Positions 1-17,912 of a stretch of 64,000 nt of DNA are shown piece by piece. Each line of letters begins with the position of its first letter. Positions within the stretch are counted from its first letter, which is position 1. Below the pieces are notes generated by a model, which was given only the letters and a program-made list of their open reading frames with translations, was not told the origin of the DNA and did no database searches. The DNA is from Clostridium sp. Marseille-Q2269 (GTDB lineage: Bacteria; Bacillota; Clostridia; Clostridiales; Clostridiaceae): the NCBI RefSeq assembly GCF_943736985.1, contig NZ_CALSFS010000015.1, positions 27,940 through 91,939 on the forward strand. Reading direction: 5' to 3'. Position numbers and translations under genes: made by a program.

Positions 1-732
1 TTTATCTTTTTCCTCTTCTATTATATTACCATTTTTGTCTACAGGTATAGAATGAATTAAATAATTTGCAAAAAATTTAATATAATATCTACCACCTTGT
101 TTATATTTATTGCTATAAAAATATTTGCCCTTATCTGTAATATAAAATACACCTAATGGAGTTTCTGTATCTTGCTTTCCCATAACTCCTGTTGAACATT
201 TAATACTTTTTATTATTTTATCATTTTTAAATACATTTATCTTTTGATCTATTAAATCCACATCTATTTTATATTCAGTATTTTTATGTAAAATTCCTTT
301 AAGATTATCTTTGTTTTTTTTAATCCATCCTTTTCTTCCTATATTTCCTTCTTCACAAAATATATAACCATTTTTTTCTTTATAACTAACCACTATATCA
401 TCTACATTTAAATAATATAATACTTGACTTTTAGAATCAAACTCCTTATATACTGGTACTTTATTTTTATTTATATAATAAGTTTTTTTGAAACAAGTAT
501 TAGACGAGAACACTGATATTTCATCTTTGTTCTTTTTATTTATATCCATTTTGTTTTTATTTACTTCTTTTTCTGTATGTGTTAATTTATTTTTATTCAT
601 GTCTTTTGGACTATTGTTTGATTTATTGTTTTCATTATTTGTACTTATATATTTAGTTGTATTTATAAAACAAGGTATAAATAATAATATTAAAGTAAAT
701 ATGGCAATATATATTCTTTTTTTTAGTTTCAA
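1..732 (-). CDS. L,D-transpeptidase-like secreted protein, C-terminus cut off by window edge
   Basis: Translated by hand on the minus strand from a TTG codon at 732-730; an in-frame TGA lies just upstream and GGAGTG sits about 9 nt before it. Residues about 4-22 are a hydrophobic signal/anchor (RIYIAIFTLILLFIPCF). A low-complexity Asn/Lys linker follows, then an SH3-like stretch (VPVYKEFDSKSQVLYYLNVDD), then the opening of a YkuD fold (KIDVDLIDQKINVFKND, then GVMGKQDTETPLGVFYITDKG). Known family role: formation of 3-3 peptidoglycan cross-links outside the membrane. The catalytic His/Cys region would lie beyond position 1, so activity cannot be judged. A single SH3-type module before YkuD is usual in spore formers. 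Confidence 0.75.
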   Translation of the reverse strand, partial: MKLKKRIYIAIFTLILLFIPCFINTTKYISTNNENNKSNNSPKDMNKNKLTHTEKEVNKNKMDINKKNKDEISVFSSNTCFKKTYYINKNKVPVYKEFDSKSQVLYYLNVDDIVVSYKEKNGYIFCEEGNIGRKGWIKKNKDNLKGILHKNTEYKIDVDLIDQKINVFKNDKIIKSIKCSTGVMGKQDTETPLGVFYITDKGKYFYSNKYKQGGRYYIKFFANYLIHSIPVDKNGNIIEEEKDK

Positions 733-796
733 ATTTAATCACTCCAAACTAATTTTCTATATACCGTTATTATTTACATATAATTCTTAGTTTAAT

Positions 797-838
797 CAAA
801 AAAAATAAAAGGTATGTAAATATACCTTTTATTTTTGG
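797..838. terminator. Rho-independent terminator after the UPF0182 gene
   Basis: Hairpin AAAAGGTAT / ATACCTTTT with a GTAAAT-type loop (about 808-831). On the minus strand a run of eight T follows (complement of A799-806). It lies directly downstream of the minus-strand UPF0182 gene and upstream of the L,D-transpeptidase gene. Confidence 0.75.
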
Positions 839-842
839 TCAT

Positions 843-3527
843 CTATTTTATACTATTTAATACATCACCTAATTGGTTTATATTTTCACCATATTTAGAC
901 CAATCTCCATTCTTTTGAGCTTCTATTGCGTTATTATAATATTGTTGTGCTTTCTTTAGCTTAGAATCATCCACTATATCTTTCTTACTGTCTTTTTCAT
1001 TCTTGTTATTTATATTAGTAGTTTTATCATTAAATATTTGTTTTATTCCATCTTCAATACTAGATGCTAACACTAATTTATCATTATAAGATAATATTAA
1101 TCTTTTCATTTCTGGTATACTGTTTTTACCACTAGCTCTTAAATATAATGGCTCTATATAAATAAGAGAATTTTTTATAGGCAATATTATTGTATCACCA
1201 TATTGTACTTGAGATCCTTCTTTATTCCACAATGATAGCTCTTTTGATATACTAGTGTCTTGATTTATTTTTTGCTTGAATAAATATGGACTATATATTG
1301 TTTTATCTGAAGGTAATTTATATAATATTTTTTTACCATATTGATCTCCATCCATTCTTGCTCCAAATAAAGCTATCATATTATCCTTTTTCATTACATT
1401 AAAATAATTTAAAAGAACCATTTCTTCCTTATTTTGGTTTGGGAATTTCATAATTATATAGGGTGCATCATTTGTATTGGTTTCTCCTTCTACTTGCTTT
1501 TGATCCCTAGATACTTCCCATAAATCTTCCCCATTATAAAATACACCTGAATCTTTTACATGATACTTTCCTAATACTTTACTCTGGATATTAAATAAAT
1601 CCTTAGGATACCTAAAATGTTCCCTTATTTCTTTAGGTGCATATTTCTGATCTTTAAATAATGCTTTAAATATTTTAGAATAATTTTTAATTATAGGATC
1701 ATTTTTATCTGTTATATAAAAATTCATATTTCCATCTACAGAATCTATTACTACCTTAGCTGAGTTTCTTATATAATTTATATTATCGTAAGGCTCTGCA
1801 TAAGGGTATCTATTTGTAGTTGTATAAGCATCTATTATCCAATATATTTTACCATTATATATTACCATATAAGGATCACTATCGTATTTTAAGAAAGGAG
1901 CCACCTTTTTAGCTCTATCCACAATATTTCTATTTATTATTATTTTACTATCCTTATTTATATCTTTTGACAAAAGAAAATTAGCATCTTTTTTATTAAT
2001 AGCAAATAACACTTTATTTATAAACGACATTTTAATCCCTGCATCACCATTATATTTATTAGTTTTGTTAGAATCCTCCTTAGGATAATCAAATTCACTT
2101 ATATTAGTATTTACTATAGCATAATCATTGGTCTTCTCTCCAAAATATATTCTTGGATTAGTTATCTTTATATTTGTCTGATTATAAGGTGGTATATCTT
2201 TTATAACAAAATCAGGTTGTCCCTCACTAGTAACTGAATTAACTTTATTCATAACTGCTCCAAAACCATGAGTATATATTAAATGTCTATTTTGCCATGT
2301 ATTAGGATTTAAAGCCTCTGTATCTATTTCTCTTGCCGCCAAGAATACTTGATTATATTTTCCGTTTATATTATATCTATCTATATCTACATCATTAAAG
2401 GCATAATAGTATCTTATTATTTGAACTTGATTATAAAATTCTAATGTAGGCTTAAAAGAATTTATTCTTACGTTATCTATACTCGCTTTATTGTCTACTA
2501 TATCTTGCTTTTGTAAATCATTTTTAATATCAAAATCTCTTACTTCAATATCATCTAAATCGAATGCTTTTTTGGTTAAATCTATATTATTTTTTATATA
2601 AGGTTGTTCTAAGGTTTTCTCATTAGATTTAACTATAAAATTTTGTACTAAAATTGAAACCACATTTTGAGATATTATTAAAAACACAGTTATTCCTATA
2701 CATATACTTATTGGCTTAAATTTACCCTTTAGTATACTTAATAACGTAATTATAGCTGAAGTTAACGTAACTACTACTATTATTTTATAAAACAACAAGG
2801 TAGCATGAACATCTGCATAACTAGCACCAAAAGATACTCCATTAGGACTATAAACTAAGTTCCATATTTTTATTAGATATCCAAAAGATATAAATAAAAT
2901 TATAAGTGCAGATACAACAGCCAACTGTTTTCCTGCAAAAGATTTTATACCATGATTTATATTGGTAAAATTTATATCTTTTTTACTTTGTATTTTATAT
3001 TTAGCCTCTAAAACAAAGTAAGTTATAAGTGTAGTTATAACTAAAAATACTAGCAAAGAAATTATAACTTTATATAAAGATTCAAAAAGAGGTAGTTTAA
3101 ATACGTAAAAGGAAACATCTTTAAAAAATATAGGATCCTTTACATTAAAATCTACAGAATTATTAAATTGTAATATCCTATACCAATAACTACTTGAAAA
3201 TGTGTAAGATAAAAATACTGATACTACAAAATTAAAAATAAAAAATAATTTTTTAGCATATTTTTTCTCACTTAATTCTATATTTATGGTGTTTTTATCT
3301 TTATTTGATATAAGGCTTTTGTAATATACCCATATAGATATAAAAAATATTATAAATATAGGAATCATTAACATTAATATAGATTTTATTTTAATAAAAT
3401 AAACTGACAAATAATTTACTTCTTGAAACCATTTTATATTAATAATGAAATTTATTATTTTATTAAAAAACACTATAAGTAATATAATTATGAATAGTGG
3501 TATAAATAATGTTTTTTTATTTTTCAT
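843..3527 (-). CDS. UPF0182 (COG1615) family integral membrane protein
   Basis: Large membrane protein of unknown function, 894 aa from the start chosen here. The N-terminal third carries about seven hydrophobic helices (first [15 protein letters not shown], then [19 protein letters not shown]). The remainder is a long polar domain, probably extracytoplasmic, with the family's usual Arg/Tyr-rich segments ([33 protein letters not shown]). The C-terminus has an Asn/Lys/Asp-rich linker followed by a short helical repeat ([22 protein letters not shown]) typical of COG1615. The reading frame opens five codons earlier at 3542, but AGGTGAT immediately precedes the ATG at 3527 and overlaps the stop of the upstream gene, so 3527 is preferred. 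It starts 4 nt after the DUF362 gene ends, so the two are probably cotranscribed. Function not assigned. Confidence 0.9.
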   Translation of the reverse strand: MKNKKTLFIPLFIIILLIVFFNKIINFIINIKWFQEVNYLSVYFIKIKSILMLMIPIFIIFFISIWVYYKSLISNKDKNTINIELSEKKYAKKLFFIFNFVVSVFLSYTFSSSYWYRILQFNNSVDFNVKDPIFFKDVSFYVFKLPLFESLYKVIISLLVFLVITTLITYFVLEAKYKIQSKKDINFTNINHGIKSFAGKQLAVVSALIILFISFGYLIKIWNLVYSPNGVSFGASYADVHATLLFYKIIVVVTLTSAIITLLSILKGKFKPISICIGITVFLIISQNVVSILVQNFIVKSNEKTLEQPYIKNNIDLTKKAFDLDDIEVRDFDIKNDLQKQDIVDNKASIDNVRINSFKPTLEFYNQVQIIRYYYAFNDVDIDRYNINGKYNQVFLAAREIDTEALNPNTWQNRHLIYTHGFGAVMNKVNSVTSEGQPDFVIKDIPPYNQTNIKITNPRIYFGEKTNDYAIVNTNISEFDYPKEDSNKTNKYNGDAGIKMSFINKVLFAINKKDANFLLSKDINKDSKIIINRNIVDRAKKVAPFLKYDSDPYMVIYNGKIYWIIDAYTTTNRYPYAEPYDNINYIRNSAKVVIDSVDGNMNFYITDKNDPIIKNYSKIFKALFKDQKYAPKEIREHFRYPKDLFNIQSKVLGKYHVKDSGVFYNGEDLWEVSRDQKQVEGETNTNDAPYIIMKFPNQNKEEMVLLNYFNVMKKDNMIALFGARMDGDQYGKKILYKLPSDKTIYSPYLFKQKINQDTSISKELSLWNKEGSQVQYGDTIILPIKNSLIYIEPLYLRASGKNSIPEMKRLILSYNDKLVLASSIEDGIKQIFNDKTTNINNKNEKDSKKDIVDDSKLKKAQQYYNNAIEAQKNGDWSKYGENINQLGDVLNSIK

Positions 3528-3531
3528 ATTA

Positions 3532-4695
3532 TCACCTACCATTTCTATTTAAGAGTCTTCCAATAAGAGAATATTTGGTTTCTATAGCCCCCTTAGGACA
3601 TAGTTCCTGGCAACAAAAACATCTTATACATTTTTTCATATTCCAAATAGGTATTTTTTTCTCTCCTTTTTTCACCATATCTATAACATTTGGCTTTTCT
3701 GGACAAACTTCAGCACATCTACTACATCCTATACATTTTTCTTTTATTAAAGTAGGATCTGGTGCAATTATATCCTTTAAAAAATTTGTAACTTTGGGAT
3801 TTATAAAATAAAAATCTCCACCTTCTCTACACAATTTAAAATCATTTACAGCCATATGATCTATTTTTTCCCCTAATACTTCTATATCTTTTAGAAAAAC
3901 ACTTCCCCAATTACTATCATAGGCTTCCTTTAATGTAGGAATTTCTAAAGGATTATCATATCCTATTATTCTAACAGCAACAGAATCCACAGCTGTAATA
4001 CTTTCTCCCATTATAATTGTATTTAAATTATAGGGGTTCCCACTCTTAGGACCATTTCCTTCCATAGCTATAATTCCATCTAGTATAGCGAAATCGGTTC
4101 CTAATAAAGTATTTAGGTCTAGTAACATCTTGCAAAAATTATTTGCATTAGGCATTCTTGTATGCCAAGTAGCTTTTAAGGTTCCTGGTATACATCCAAA
4201 TTGATTCTTTACTGCACCTGTAAAATAAGCCATAGCATGAGTTTTTAATTTTGGTAATGTTATCAGCACATCCGTTTCATATGCATCTTTTGCTACAGTC
4301 CAAGATTTACATAAAATGGAATTGTCACATCTTACATTAACAGATTCTTTAAAATTATTAAATTTAACATCATATTTTTTTGCTACATTAAGCAATCCAG
4401 ATTTTTCAGCTGCTCTTTTAGAATCTCCAAATCCAGGAGAATCTCCAAAAGATATTTTATTAGAATAATCCTGTAATATTCTTATTACTGCTTCAAAAAT
4501 CACACTGTTAGTTACTACTGGAGAACCCTCATTTTCTATACTAAGCATATTAGGTTTTAAAAGTACTTTGCTATTATAAGGTATAAGCTTTTTTAAAAAT
4601 AAATCTCCACCTAAAATATCAAACCCATTTCTTATTGTTCTTTCTACTCTTTTCAAATCATAGTCATCACATTTTAAAAGTGCTACTTTATCCAT
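3532..4695 (-). CDS. DUF362 domain protein with C-terminal 2x[4Fe-4S] ferredoxin domain
   Basis: 387 aa. The N-terminal about 300 residues match the DUF362 fold ([38 protein letters not shown]). The C-terminus has two ferredoxin cluster motifs, [15 protein letters not shown] and [15 protein letters not shown], so it should bind two [4Fe-4S] clusters; the first motif has the classical CxxCxxCxxxCP spacing. Family members are thought to be cytoplasmic iron-sulfur or electron-transfer proteins, but their substrate is unknown. The frame is open from a TTG at 4713, but GAGG lies 9 nt before the ATG at 4695 and that ATG is one base after the niaR stop, so 4695 is the likely start. It sits in a tight run niaR-DUF362-UPF0182. 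Confidence 0.88.
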   Translation of the reverse strand: MDKVALLKCDDYDLKRVERTIRNGFDILGGDLFLKKLIPYNSKVLLKPNMLSIENEGSPVVTNSVIFEAVIRILQDYSNKISFGDSPGFGDSKRAAEKSGLLNVAKKYDVKFNNFKESVNVRCDNSILCKSWTVAKDAYETDVLITLPKLKTHAMAYFTGAVKNQFGCIPGTLKATWHTRMPNANNFCKMLLDLNTLLGTDFAILDGIIAMEGNGPKSGNPYNLNTIIMGESITAVDSVAVRIIGYDNPLEIPTLKEAYDSNWGSVFLKDIEVLGEKIDHMAVNDFKLCREGGDFYFINPKVTNFLKDIIAPDPTLIKEKCIGCSRCAEVCPEKPNVIDMVKKGEKKIPIWNMKKCIRCFCCQELCPKGAIETKYSLIGRLLNRNGR

Positions 4696-4696
4696 A

Positions 4697-5218
4697 TTAT
4701 ATTTCCTCATCAACTAAATAATTCTTCCTATTTAGCTCTTCTATTATTTTTTTCATTATATGTTCATTATCTGAAGATATAGTATGTAAATGAATTCCTC
4801 CTGTAAGTATTAATAACGGTTCTGCTTTATTGTTTTTTATATTTTTTATAAAATTATCTATATCATACATAGATTTTATCATTAACATAGCTTTTATTTC
4901 TCCATATACAGGATGTTCTACTACTACATCTTCTACTACTCCACCAAATTTAACTATGGTCTCTAGTTCATTTTTTATATTGTTAGTATTATGACATACG
5001 GCAATAATTTTTCTTACTGATACTTTATTTTCATTAGGTATCATATAACCTTCAGGGGTAGCGATTATATTTTTTCCCCCAGCTCTCAAAATAGCTATAT
5101 CTTTTACTATGACTTGTCTTGTAACTCCTAGTTTTTTGCCAAATTCATTACCTTTAACAGGTTTATTATTTTTTATTAATATATTTTCAATACTTTTTCT
5201 TCTTTCTATTGAATCCAT
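4697..5218 (-). CDS. niaR: Transcriptional repressor NiaR (HTH + 3H domain)
   Basis: 173 aa. Residues about 5-60 form an HTH_11 winged helix (KNNKPVKGNEFGKKLGVTRQ, then DIAILRAGGKNIIATPEGY). Residues about 70-170 form the 3H domain, named for three conserved histidine regions, all visible: AVCHNTN, VEHPVYG and GGIHLHTISS. NiaR (YrxA) of Firmicutes binds nicotinic acid through a metal site in the 3H domain and represses NAD synthesis and niacin uptake genes. No nad genes are visible nearby, so its targets lie outside the window. The ATG at 5218 has GGTGAT upstream. It overlaps the Shine-Dalgarno region of the following DUF362 gene, suggesting cotranscription. Confidence 0.88.
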   Translation of the reverse strand: MDSIERRKSIENILIKNNKPVKGNEFGKKLGVTRQVIVKDIAILRAGGKNIIATPEGYMIPNENKVSVRKIIAVCHNTNNIKNELETIVKFGGVVEDVVVEHPVYGEIKAMLMIKSMYDIDNFIKNIKNNKAEPLLILTGGIHLHTISSDNEHIMKKIIEELNRKNYLVDEEI

Positions 5219-5233
5219 AATATCACCACTTTA

Positions 5234-5749
5234 TTAATTTAAATTATCAATATATATTAACAACCTTAATTCTTCATTTATGATATTCTCATTATGATGG
5301 TTTTTAATAAGATAAAGCATTTCATCAGTATATTTATTCCATTTTTTTAAAATACAATATCCTAAGTAAGGATGATTATAGTAAATATTAATTGATTTAA
5401 GATTTTTAATATTTTTTATTTGTGAATGTGTAATTTTATCCATTATCACTATTATGCTTTTTTTTATAATATTTACTTTATGAATAGATTTACCTATATC
5501 GTGTAATAAAGCTACTTTGATAAATTCATCTTTATTGAGATTGTATTTACCTTCTTCATATAATTCTTCTATACCATAAGCTACCTTTATACAATGCTTT
5601 TGTTCACTTACTGATAATTTATTAAAAATATCTAATTCATCATCATCTAAATGCATTCTTAAATAGATCATATCATTATAATCTAATTTAGCAGTAGCAT
5701 TCCAATGAAACTGTTTGATTCTATATAATATTTTATTAAACCTCCTCAC
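5234..5749 (-). CDS. HD-domain phosphohydrolase-like protein
   Basis: 171 aa. The HD signature is clear: ALLHDIGKSIHK at about residues 79-90, with a further histidine pair (KNHHNEN) near residue 150 that would complete a metal site. HD proteins of this size are metal-dependent phosphohydrolases, often on nucleotides, but the substrate cannot be read from sequence. The start is uncertain: the frame opens with GTG AGG AGG, so the annotated GTG lies inside a perfect GAGGAGG Shine-Dalgarno. Translation may really begin a few codons later at a non-ATG codon. It is separated from niaR by 15 nt and is probably the first gene of the HD-niaR-DUF362-UPF0182 transcript. Confidence 0.78.
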   Translation of the reverse strand: MRRFNKILYRIKQFHWNATAKLDYNDMIYLRMHLDDDELDIFNKLSVSEQKHCIKVAYGIEELYEEGKYNLNKDEFIKVALLHDIGKSIHKVNIIKKSIIVIMDKITHSQIKNIKNLKSINIYYNHPYLGYCILKKWNKYTDEMLYLIKNHHNENIINEELRLLIYIDNLN

Positions 5750-5805
5750 CTAAATAATATTATATTAATAGTTTACAATAAATCTATTATTTTTTAAATG
5801 GATAT

Positions 5806-5846
5806 AAAAAAATAAGATACTTATGAATTATCATAAGTATCTTATG
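5806..5846 (-). terminator. Terminator of the first rRNA/tRNA operon
   Basis: A perfect 15-bp inverted repeat (5812-5826 with 5831-5845, loop ATTA) is followed on the minus strand by a run of seven T. It lies just past the 3' end of tRNA-Ala, ending the 16S-23S-5S-tRNA-tRNA transcript. Confidence 0.88.
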
Positions 5847-5851
5847 TTTAA

Positions 5852-5927
5852 TGGTGGAGATAAGGAGATTCGAACTCCTGACCCCCTGCTTGCAAGGCAG
5901 GTGCTCTCCCAACTGAGCTATACCCCC
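5852..5927 (-). tRNA. tRNA-Ala (anticodon TGC)
   Basis: 76 nt including an encoded CCA. GGGGGTA pairs with TATCTCC in the acceptor stem (two G-U pairs). The anticodon arm CTGCC-TTGCAAG-GCAG gives TGC. The T arm has the GGTTCGAAT-type loop. Cotranscribed after 5S rRNA and the CAT tRNA. Confidence 0.96.
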
Positions 5928-5930
5928 AAA

Positions 5931-6007
5931 TGGTGGACCTTCAGGGACTCGAACCCCGGACCTACCGGTTATGAGCCGGTTGCTCTAACCAACTGAGCTA
6001 AAGATCC
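5931..6007 (-). tRNA. tRNA with CAT anticodon, probably tRNA-Ile2 (lysidine type)
   Basis: 77 nt with encoded CCA. Acceptor GGATCTT / AAGGTCC; anticodon arm ACCGG-CTCATAA-CCGGT gives CAT. It is not an initiator tRNA, because the first pair is a normal G-C. The acceptor resembles Firmicutes tRNA-Ile2 (GGACCTT...AAGGTCC), whose CAT is modified to lysidine-AT by TilS, more than the elongator tRNA-Met type (GGCGG...). An elongator Met assignment cannot be excluded by eye. Confidence 0.9.
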
Positions 6008-6016
6008 ATGTTTATA

Positions 6017-6133
6017 TCTGGCAACGACCTACTCTTCCACAGGGCTTCCCCTGCAGTACCATTGGCGCTTTGAAGCTTAACCTTCGTGTTCGGCATGGAA
6101 ACGGGTGTTACCTTCAAGCCATAATCACCAGAT
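6017..6133 (-). rRNA. rrf: 5S ribosomal RNA, copy 1
   Basis: 117 nt bounded by the terminal helix TATCTGGCAAC / GTGATTATGGC on the minus strand. The conserved CCGAACACG region is present. Identical to the copy at 12707-12823. It follows 23S by about 53 nt. Confidence 0.95.
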
Positions 6134-6150
6134 TATATTTGTTTGAAAGA

Positions 6151-6176
6151 ATGTTCTTTCAAAATTACACAGTGAA
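6151..6176 (-). other. 3' arm of the pre-23S processing stem, copy 1
   Basis: Complementary to 9135-9160 over 26 positions with one mismatch and one G-U pair, enclosing 23S. Such stems are cleaved by RNase III or Mini-III during rRNA maturation. Confidence 0.7.
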
Positions 6177-6186
6177 TTTTATTTTT

Positions 6187-9087
<2,901 letters not shown>

Positions 9088-9134
9088 AAAATTGTATTCT
9101 TACAAAGGATTTTTATACCTTTAGCTTTACTTTA

Positions 9135-9160
9135 TTCACTGTGCAATTTTCAAAGAACAT
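9135..9160 (-). other. 5' arm of the pre-23S processing stem, copy 1
   Basis: Pairs with 6151-6176 around 23S. The 16S-23S spacer (9088-9305) holds this arm, the 3' arm of the pre-16S stem and a small hairpin. No spacer tRNA is present. The same layout recurs in copy 2 at +6690. Confidence 0.7.
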
Positions 9161-9248
9161 AGCTAGACATCCAAAACCTACGATTTTGTGATGATCAGCT
9201 ACTTCTCAATTCTATTGAGAAGTTTCAATTTTGAGAGAATGGTCTCTC

Positions 9249-9265
9249 AAAATTAAACAGAGAAT
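9249..9265 (-). other. 3' arm of the pre-16S processing stem, copy 1
   Basis: Seventeen bases that are the exact reverse complement of 10898-10914 on the other side of 16S. This is the classic double-stranded substrate for RNase III release of pre-16S. Confidence 0.75.
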
Positions 9266-9297
9266 TCAGCCTTTTAGAAAGAATTTTCTTCTTTCTA

Positions 9298-10817
<1,520 letters not shown>

Positions 10818-10944
10818 TAAAGTTTAATCTCTTCTCAAATTCATTGACAAGGTTTATTACCTTATCTTACTGGCTGTTACAAGAATGTTTCTTGTTTATT
10901 CTCTGTTTAATTTTCAAAGACCACATCGCCTCAGCGACTTTTAT

Positions 10945-10973
10945 ATCTTAACAAATCTGTTGTTCTTTGTCAA
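10945..10973 (-). promoter_or_regulatory. rRNA operon 1 core promoter
   Basis: On the minus strand TTGACA (10973-10968), 17-nt spacer, TAAGAT (10950-10945). This is a near-consensus sigma-A promoter. The transcript begins with a small GTCGC-TGAG-GCGA hairpin, followed by the pre-16S 5' stem at 10914-10898. A lone TATAAT at 11036-11031 could mark an upstream second promoter, but it has no good -35. Confidence 0.85.
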
Positions 10974-10990
10974 GAACTTTTTTCAAATTT

Positions 10991-11855
10991 ATTTTCTTAA
11001 ATCGGTCACCGTGTTTCAGCGACATGTATTATTATATCATCTTCATTTTTCATAATTACATATTTACATCTATTTATGCTAATTTATCAGCATTTTTCTC
11101 TTAATTATTACATATTACTCCGTTTTTTTTATGTAGATACACTTGGTAATGTTGCTGAATTTACATAAATATATCTATATATTTCTATATATTTCTATAT
11201 AAAATTAAGTTTATTCTATTATCTCTAATTATTAAATAACAAATTTACAATATATATTTTATTTATTTAAGAATAAAATTCATAATCTATTTTCAATATT
11301 AAAGCTCTATATAAAAAACCTATAATCATAATAATTAATAATATTTCTTTATAAAGATTTAACTTTACTATATAATTTATATCATATGTTTATTTTAAAT
11401 ACTAGTAGTATTAAGATTACAAATTTACTCTATAATTATCAAATTAATTAATATGTACATATTATAGTAGATAATACCTGAAAATATTCTACAATATATC
11501 ACATATATACAAACTTATTAAATAATAATAGATAATAAAAATAAATTAATTAATAAAAGTTTTATTGTTGAAAATAGTTTTATTGTGTATAAAAAATATA
11601 TTTATAATATCAAATTTAGATCTGTTTTTCTTGAATAATTTTTTATCAATGTAACAATAAATATATTAATAATCATTATATTAAATGTATATTTAGTATA
11701 AGTATACAATATTGAAAAAGTTATCTTACATTAAATAAGAATAGAAATACTTTTAAAGCTAAAATTAATAAAAGATTATAAATTTAATAACATATAATAA
11801 TATTTATAAAAATAACCGAAATTAATTAAATACTGATGAAGAGGAGTTTTTTTAT
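10991..11855. other. AT-rich intergenic region between rRNA operon 1 and the UDG-like gene
   Basis: About 865 nt of very AT-rich sequence. It holds no convincing open frame, RNA gene, riboswitch or repeat. It must contain the upstream element of the rRNA promoter at its left end and the promoter of the UDG-like gene at its right end, but neither can be fixed with confidence beyond the rRNA core promoter. Confidence 0.6.
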
Positions 11856-12452
11856 ATGAATGTAGAGCAATCTTTAAAAAATAAAATTAAAAATATTTCA
11901 GAAAATTATAAAGAAGAGAAAATAGGTGGATATATCACAGGTGATGGTCCTATTCCTTGCAACATTTTATTTATAGGAGAAGCTCCTGGGAAAAATGAAG
12001 TAGAAGAAGGTAAACCCTTTGTTGGAATGGCGGGTAAAAATTTTCAAAACTATTTAAATTCTATAGGCCTTAACAGGGAAAGTGTGAGAGTTACTAATAC
12101 TTGCTTTTTCAGACCAATACGGATTAAAGAAAGTAAAACTGGAAGAACAACTGTAAGCAATAGGCCTCCAAAAGTTTCAGAAGTAGCTTTGTTTAGTTCT
12201 ATATTAGATGAGGAAATTGATTTAGTAAATCCAAATTTAATAATAACCTTAGGAAATGTTCCACTAAAGAGACTAACGAATTTTAAGTCTATTGGTGAGT
12301 GCCATGGAAATGTTTATTTTATTGAATCCTTACATAGATATGTATTCCCAATGTATCATCCTTCATCTTTAACCTACAATAGAAGTGAAGAGTTTCATAA
12401 TACCTATAAGACTGATTGGATTAAATTAAAAGAAGTGCTAGATAAAATTTAA
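11856..12452 (+). CDS. Uracil-DNA glycosylase superfamily protein (family 4-like, lacking Fe-S cysteines)
   Basis: 198 aa, the usual family-4 length. Motif 1 is FIGEAPGKNEVEEGKPFVGMAG (about residues 42-63). A TLGN segment follows, and the HPSSLTYNR block near residue 169 is motif 2. These place it in the COG1573 superfamily, which removes uracil from DNA. Odd points: classical family-4 enzymes have four cysteines holding a [4Fe-4S] cluster (an N-terminal CxxC plus one in KCRPP and one after it). Here the N-terminal pair is absent and the KCRPP-type motif reads CFFRP, so cluster binding looks lost. AGGAG precedes the ATG. It is the only plus-strand gene left of oriC, so it faces replication and the flanking rRNA transcripts. 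It may act on uracil or on another lesion. Confidence 0.8.
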   Translation: MNVEQSLKNKIKNISENYKEEKIGGYITGDGPIPCNILFIGEAPGKNEVEEGKPFVGMAGKNFQNYLNSIGLNRESVRVTNTCFFRPIRIKESKTGRTTVSNRPPKVSEVALFSSILDEEIDLVNPNLIITLGNVPLKRLTNFKSIGECHGNVYFIESLHRYVFPMYHPSSLTYNRSEEFHNTYKTDWIKLKEVLDKI

Positions 12453-12589
12453 ATCTAGGACTTGTAATTATAAAAATATATTTTTATATAACTCCAAAGT
12501 TATATTATAAAAAATTTGTTATACTTAATTATACTCTGAAAAATATTAACATTAATATGTTTGTTTTATAATAAACTTTCTATTTTTTA

Positions 12590-12625
12590 TATAAAAAAGC
12601 ACTTTACAATTATGTAAAGTGCTTT
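12590..12625 (-). terminator. Terminator of the second rRNA/tRNA operon
   Basis: A 13-bp stem (12596-12608 with 12613-12625, loop ATTA) is followed on the minus strand by a run of six T. It begins within the CCA end of tRNA-Lys, so tRNA maturation and termination are tightly coupled. Confidence 0.88.
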
Positions 12626-12700
12626 GGTGATCCACCGGGGAATCGAACCCCGGACAACATGATTAAAAGTCATGTGCTCTACCAACTGAGCTAGTGAATC
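12625..12700 (-). tRNA. tRNA-Lys (anticodon TTT)
   Basis: 76 nt with encoded CCA. Acceptor GATTCAC / GTGGATC; anticodon arm CATGA-CTTTTAA-TCATG gives TTT. It lies 6 nt downstream of 5S copy 2 and is cotranscribed with that operon. Confidence 0.96.
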
Positions 12701-12706
12701 ATATCA

Positions 12707-12823
12707 TCTGGCAACGACCTACTCTTCCACAGGGCTTCCCCTGCAGTACCATTGGCGCTTTGAAGCTTAACCTTCGTGTTCGGCATGGAAACGGGTGTTA
12801 CCTTCAAGCCATAATCACCAGAT
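12707..12823 (-). rRNA. rrf: 5S ribosomal RNA, copy 2
   Basis: Identical over 117 nt to copy 1, offset by 6690. Followed by tRNA-Lys rather than the CAT/Ala pair. Confidence 0.95.
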
Positions 12824-12876
12824 TATATTTGTTTGAAAGAATGTTCTTTCAAAATTACACAGTGAATTTTATTTTT

Positions 12877-15777
<2,901 letters not shown>

Positions 15778-15987
15778 AAAATTGTATTCTTACAAAGGAT
15801 TTTTATACCTTTAGCTTTACTTTATTCACTGTGCAATTTTCAAAGAACATAGCTAGACATCCAAAACCTACGATTTTGTGATGATCAGCTACTTCTCAAT
15901 TCTATTGAGAAGTTTCAATTTTGAGAGAATGGTCTCTCAAAATTAAACAGAGAATTCAGCCTTTTAGAAAGAATTTTCTTCTTTCTA

Positions 15988-17507
<1,520 letters not shown>

Positions 17508-17634
17508 TAAAGTTTAATCTCTTCTCAAATTCATTGACAAGGTTTATTACCTTATCTTACTGGCTGTTACAAGAATGTTTCTTGTTTATTCTCTGTTTAA
17601 TTTTCAAAGACCACATCGCCTCAGCGACTTTTAT

Positions 17635-17663
17635 ATCTTAACAAATTTGTTGTTCTTTGTCAA
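17635..17663 (-). promoter_or_regulatory. rRNA operon 2 core promoter
   Basis: TTGACA (17663-17658), 17-nt spacer, TAAGAT (17640-17635) on the minus strand. It differs from the copy 1 promoter by one spacer base, while the sequence upstream of about 17681 is unrelated. Upstream activation could therefore differ between the two operons. Confidence 0.85.
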
Positions 17664-17874
17664 GAACTTTTTTCAAATTTGTTTTAAAAGCTTGTTTTGC
17701 TTTCTTGTCCTTGTCTTAAGGACGAGATTTATTGTATCAAAATTTGATAATGTATTTATTATATTAAATTGTATTTAACTAAAATATATCTACATTGCTT
17801 CTATTTTCATATTATTAGTTTTAATTTCTTATGTTGATACGTCTGGAGTAGTTGTGTTTTATAATCAGTATATA

Positions 17875-17912
17875 AATAAGAAAAATCAGCTTTTAAGCTG
17901 ATTTTTCTTATT
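17875..17912 (-). terminator. gyrA terminator
   Basis: Stem AATAAGAAAAATCAGC / GCTGATTTTTCTTATT with a TTTTAA loop. It overlaps the gyrA stop codon (17914-17912) and ends the gyrB-gyrA transcript before rRNA operon 2. Confidence 0.8.

Noticed and set aside
488-790. 100-aa plus-strand frame MKQVLDENTD...
   Set aside because: It is the antisense of the L,D-transpeptidase-like gene; hydrophobic composition is a by-product of AT-rich antisense.
17575-17778. 67-aa plus-strand frame MFLVYSLFNFQ...
   Set aside because: It runs against the rRNA leader and promoter; no ribosome site.
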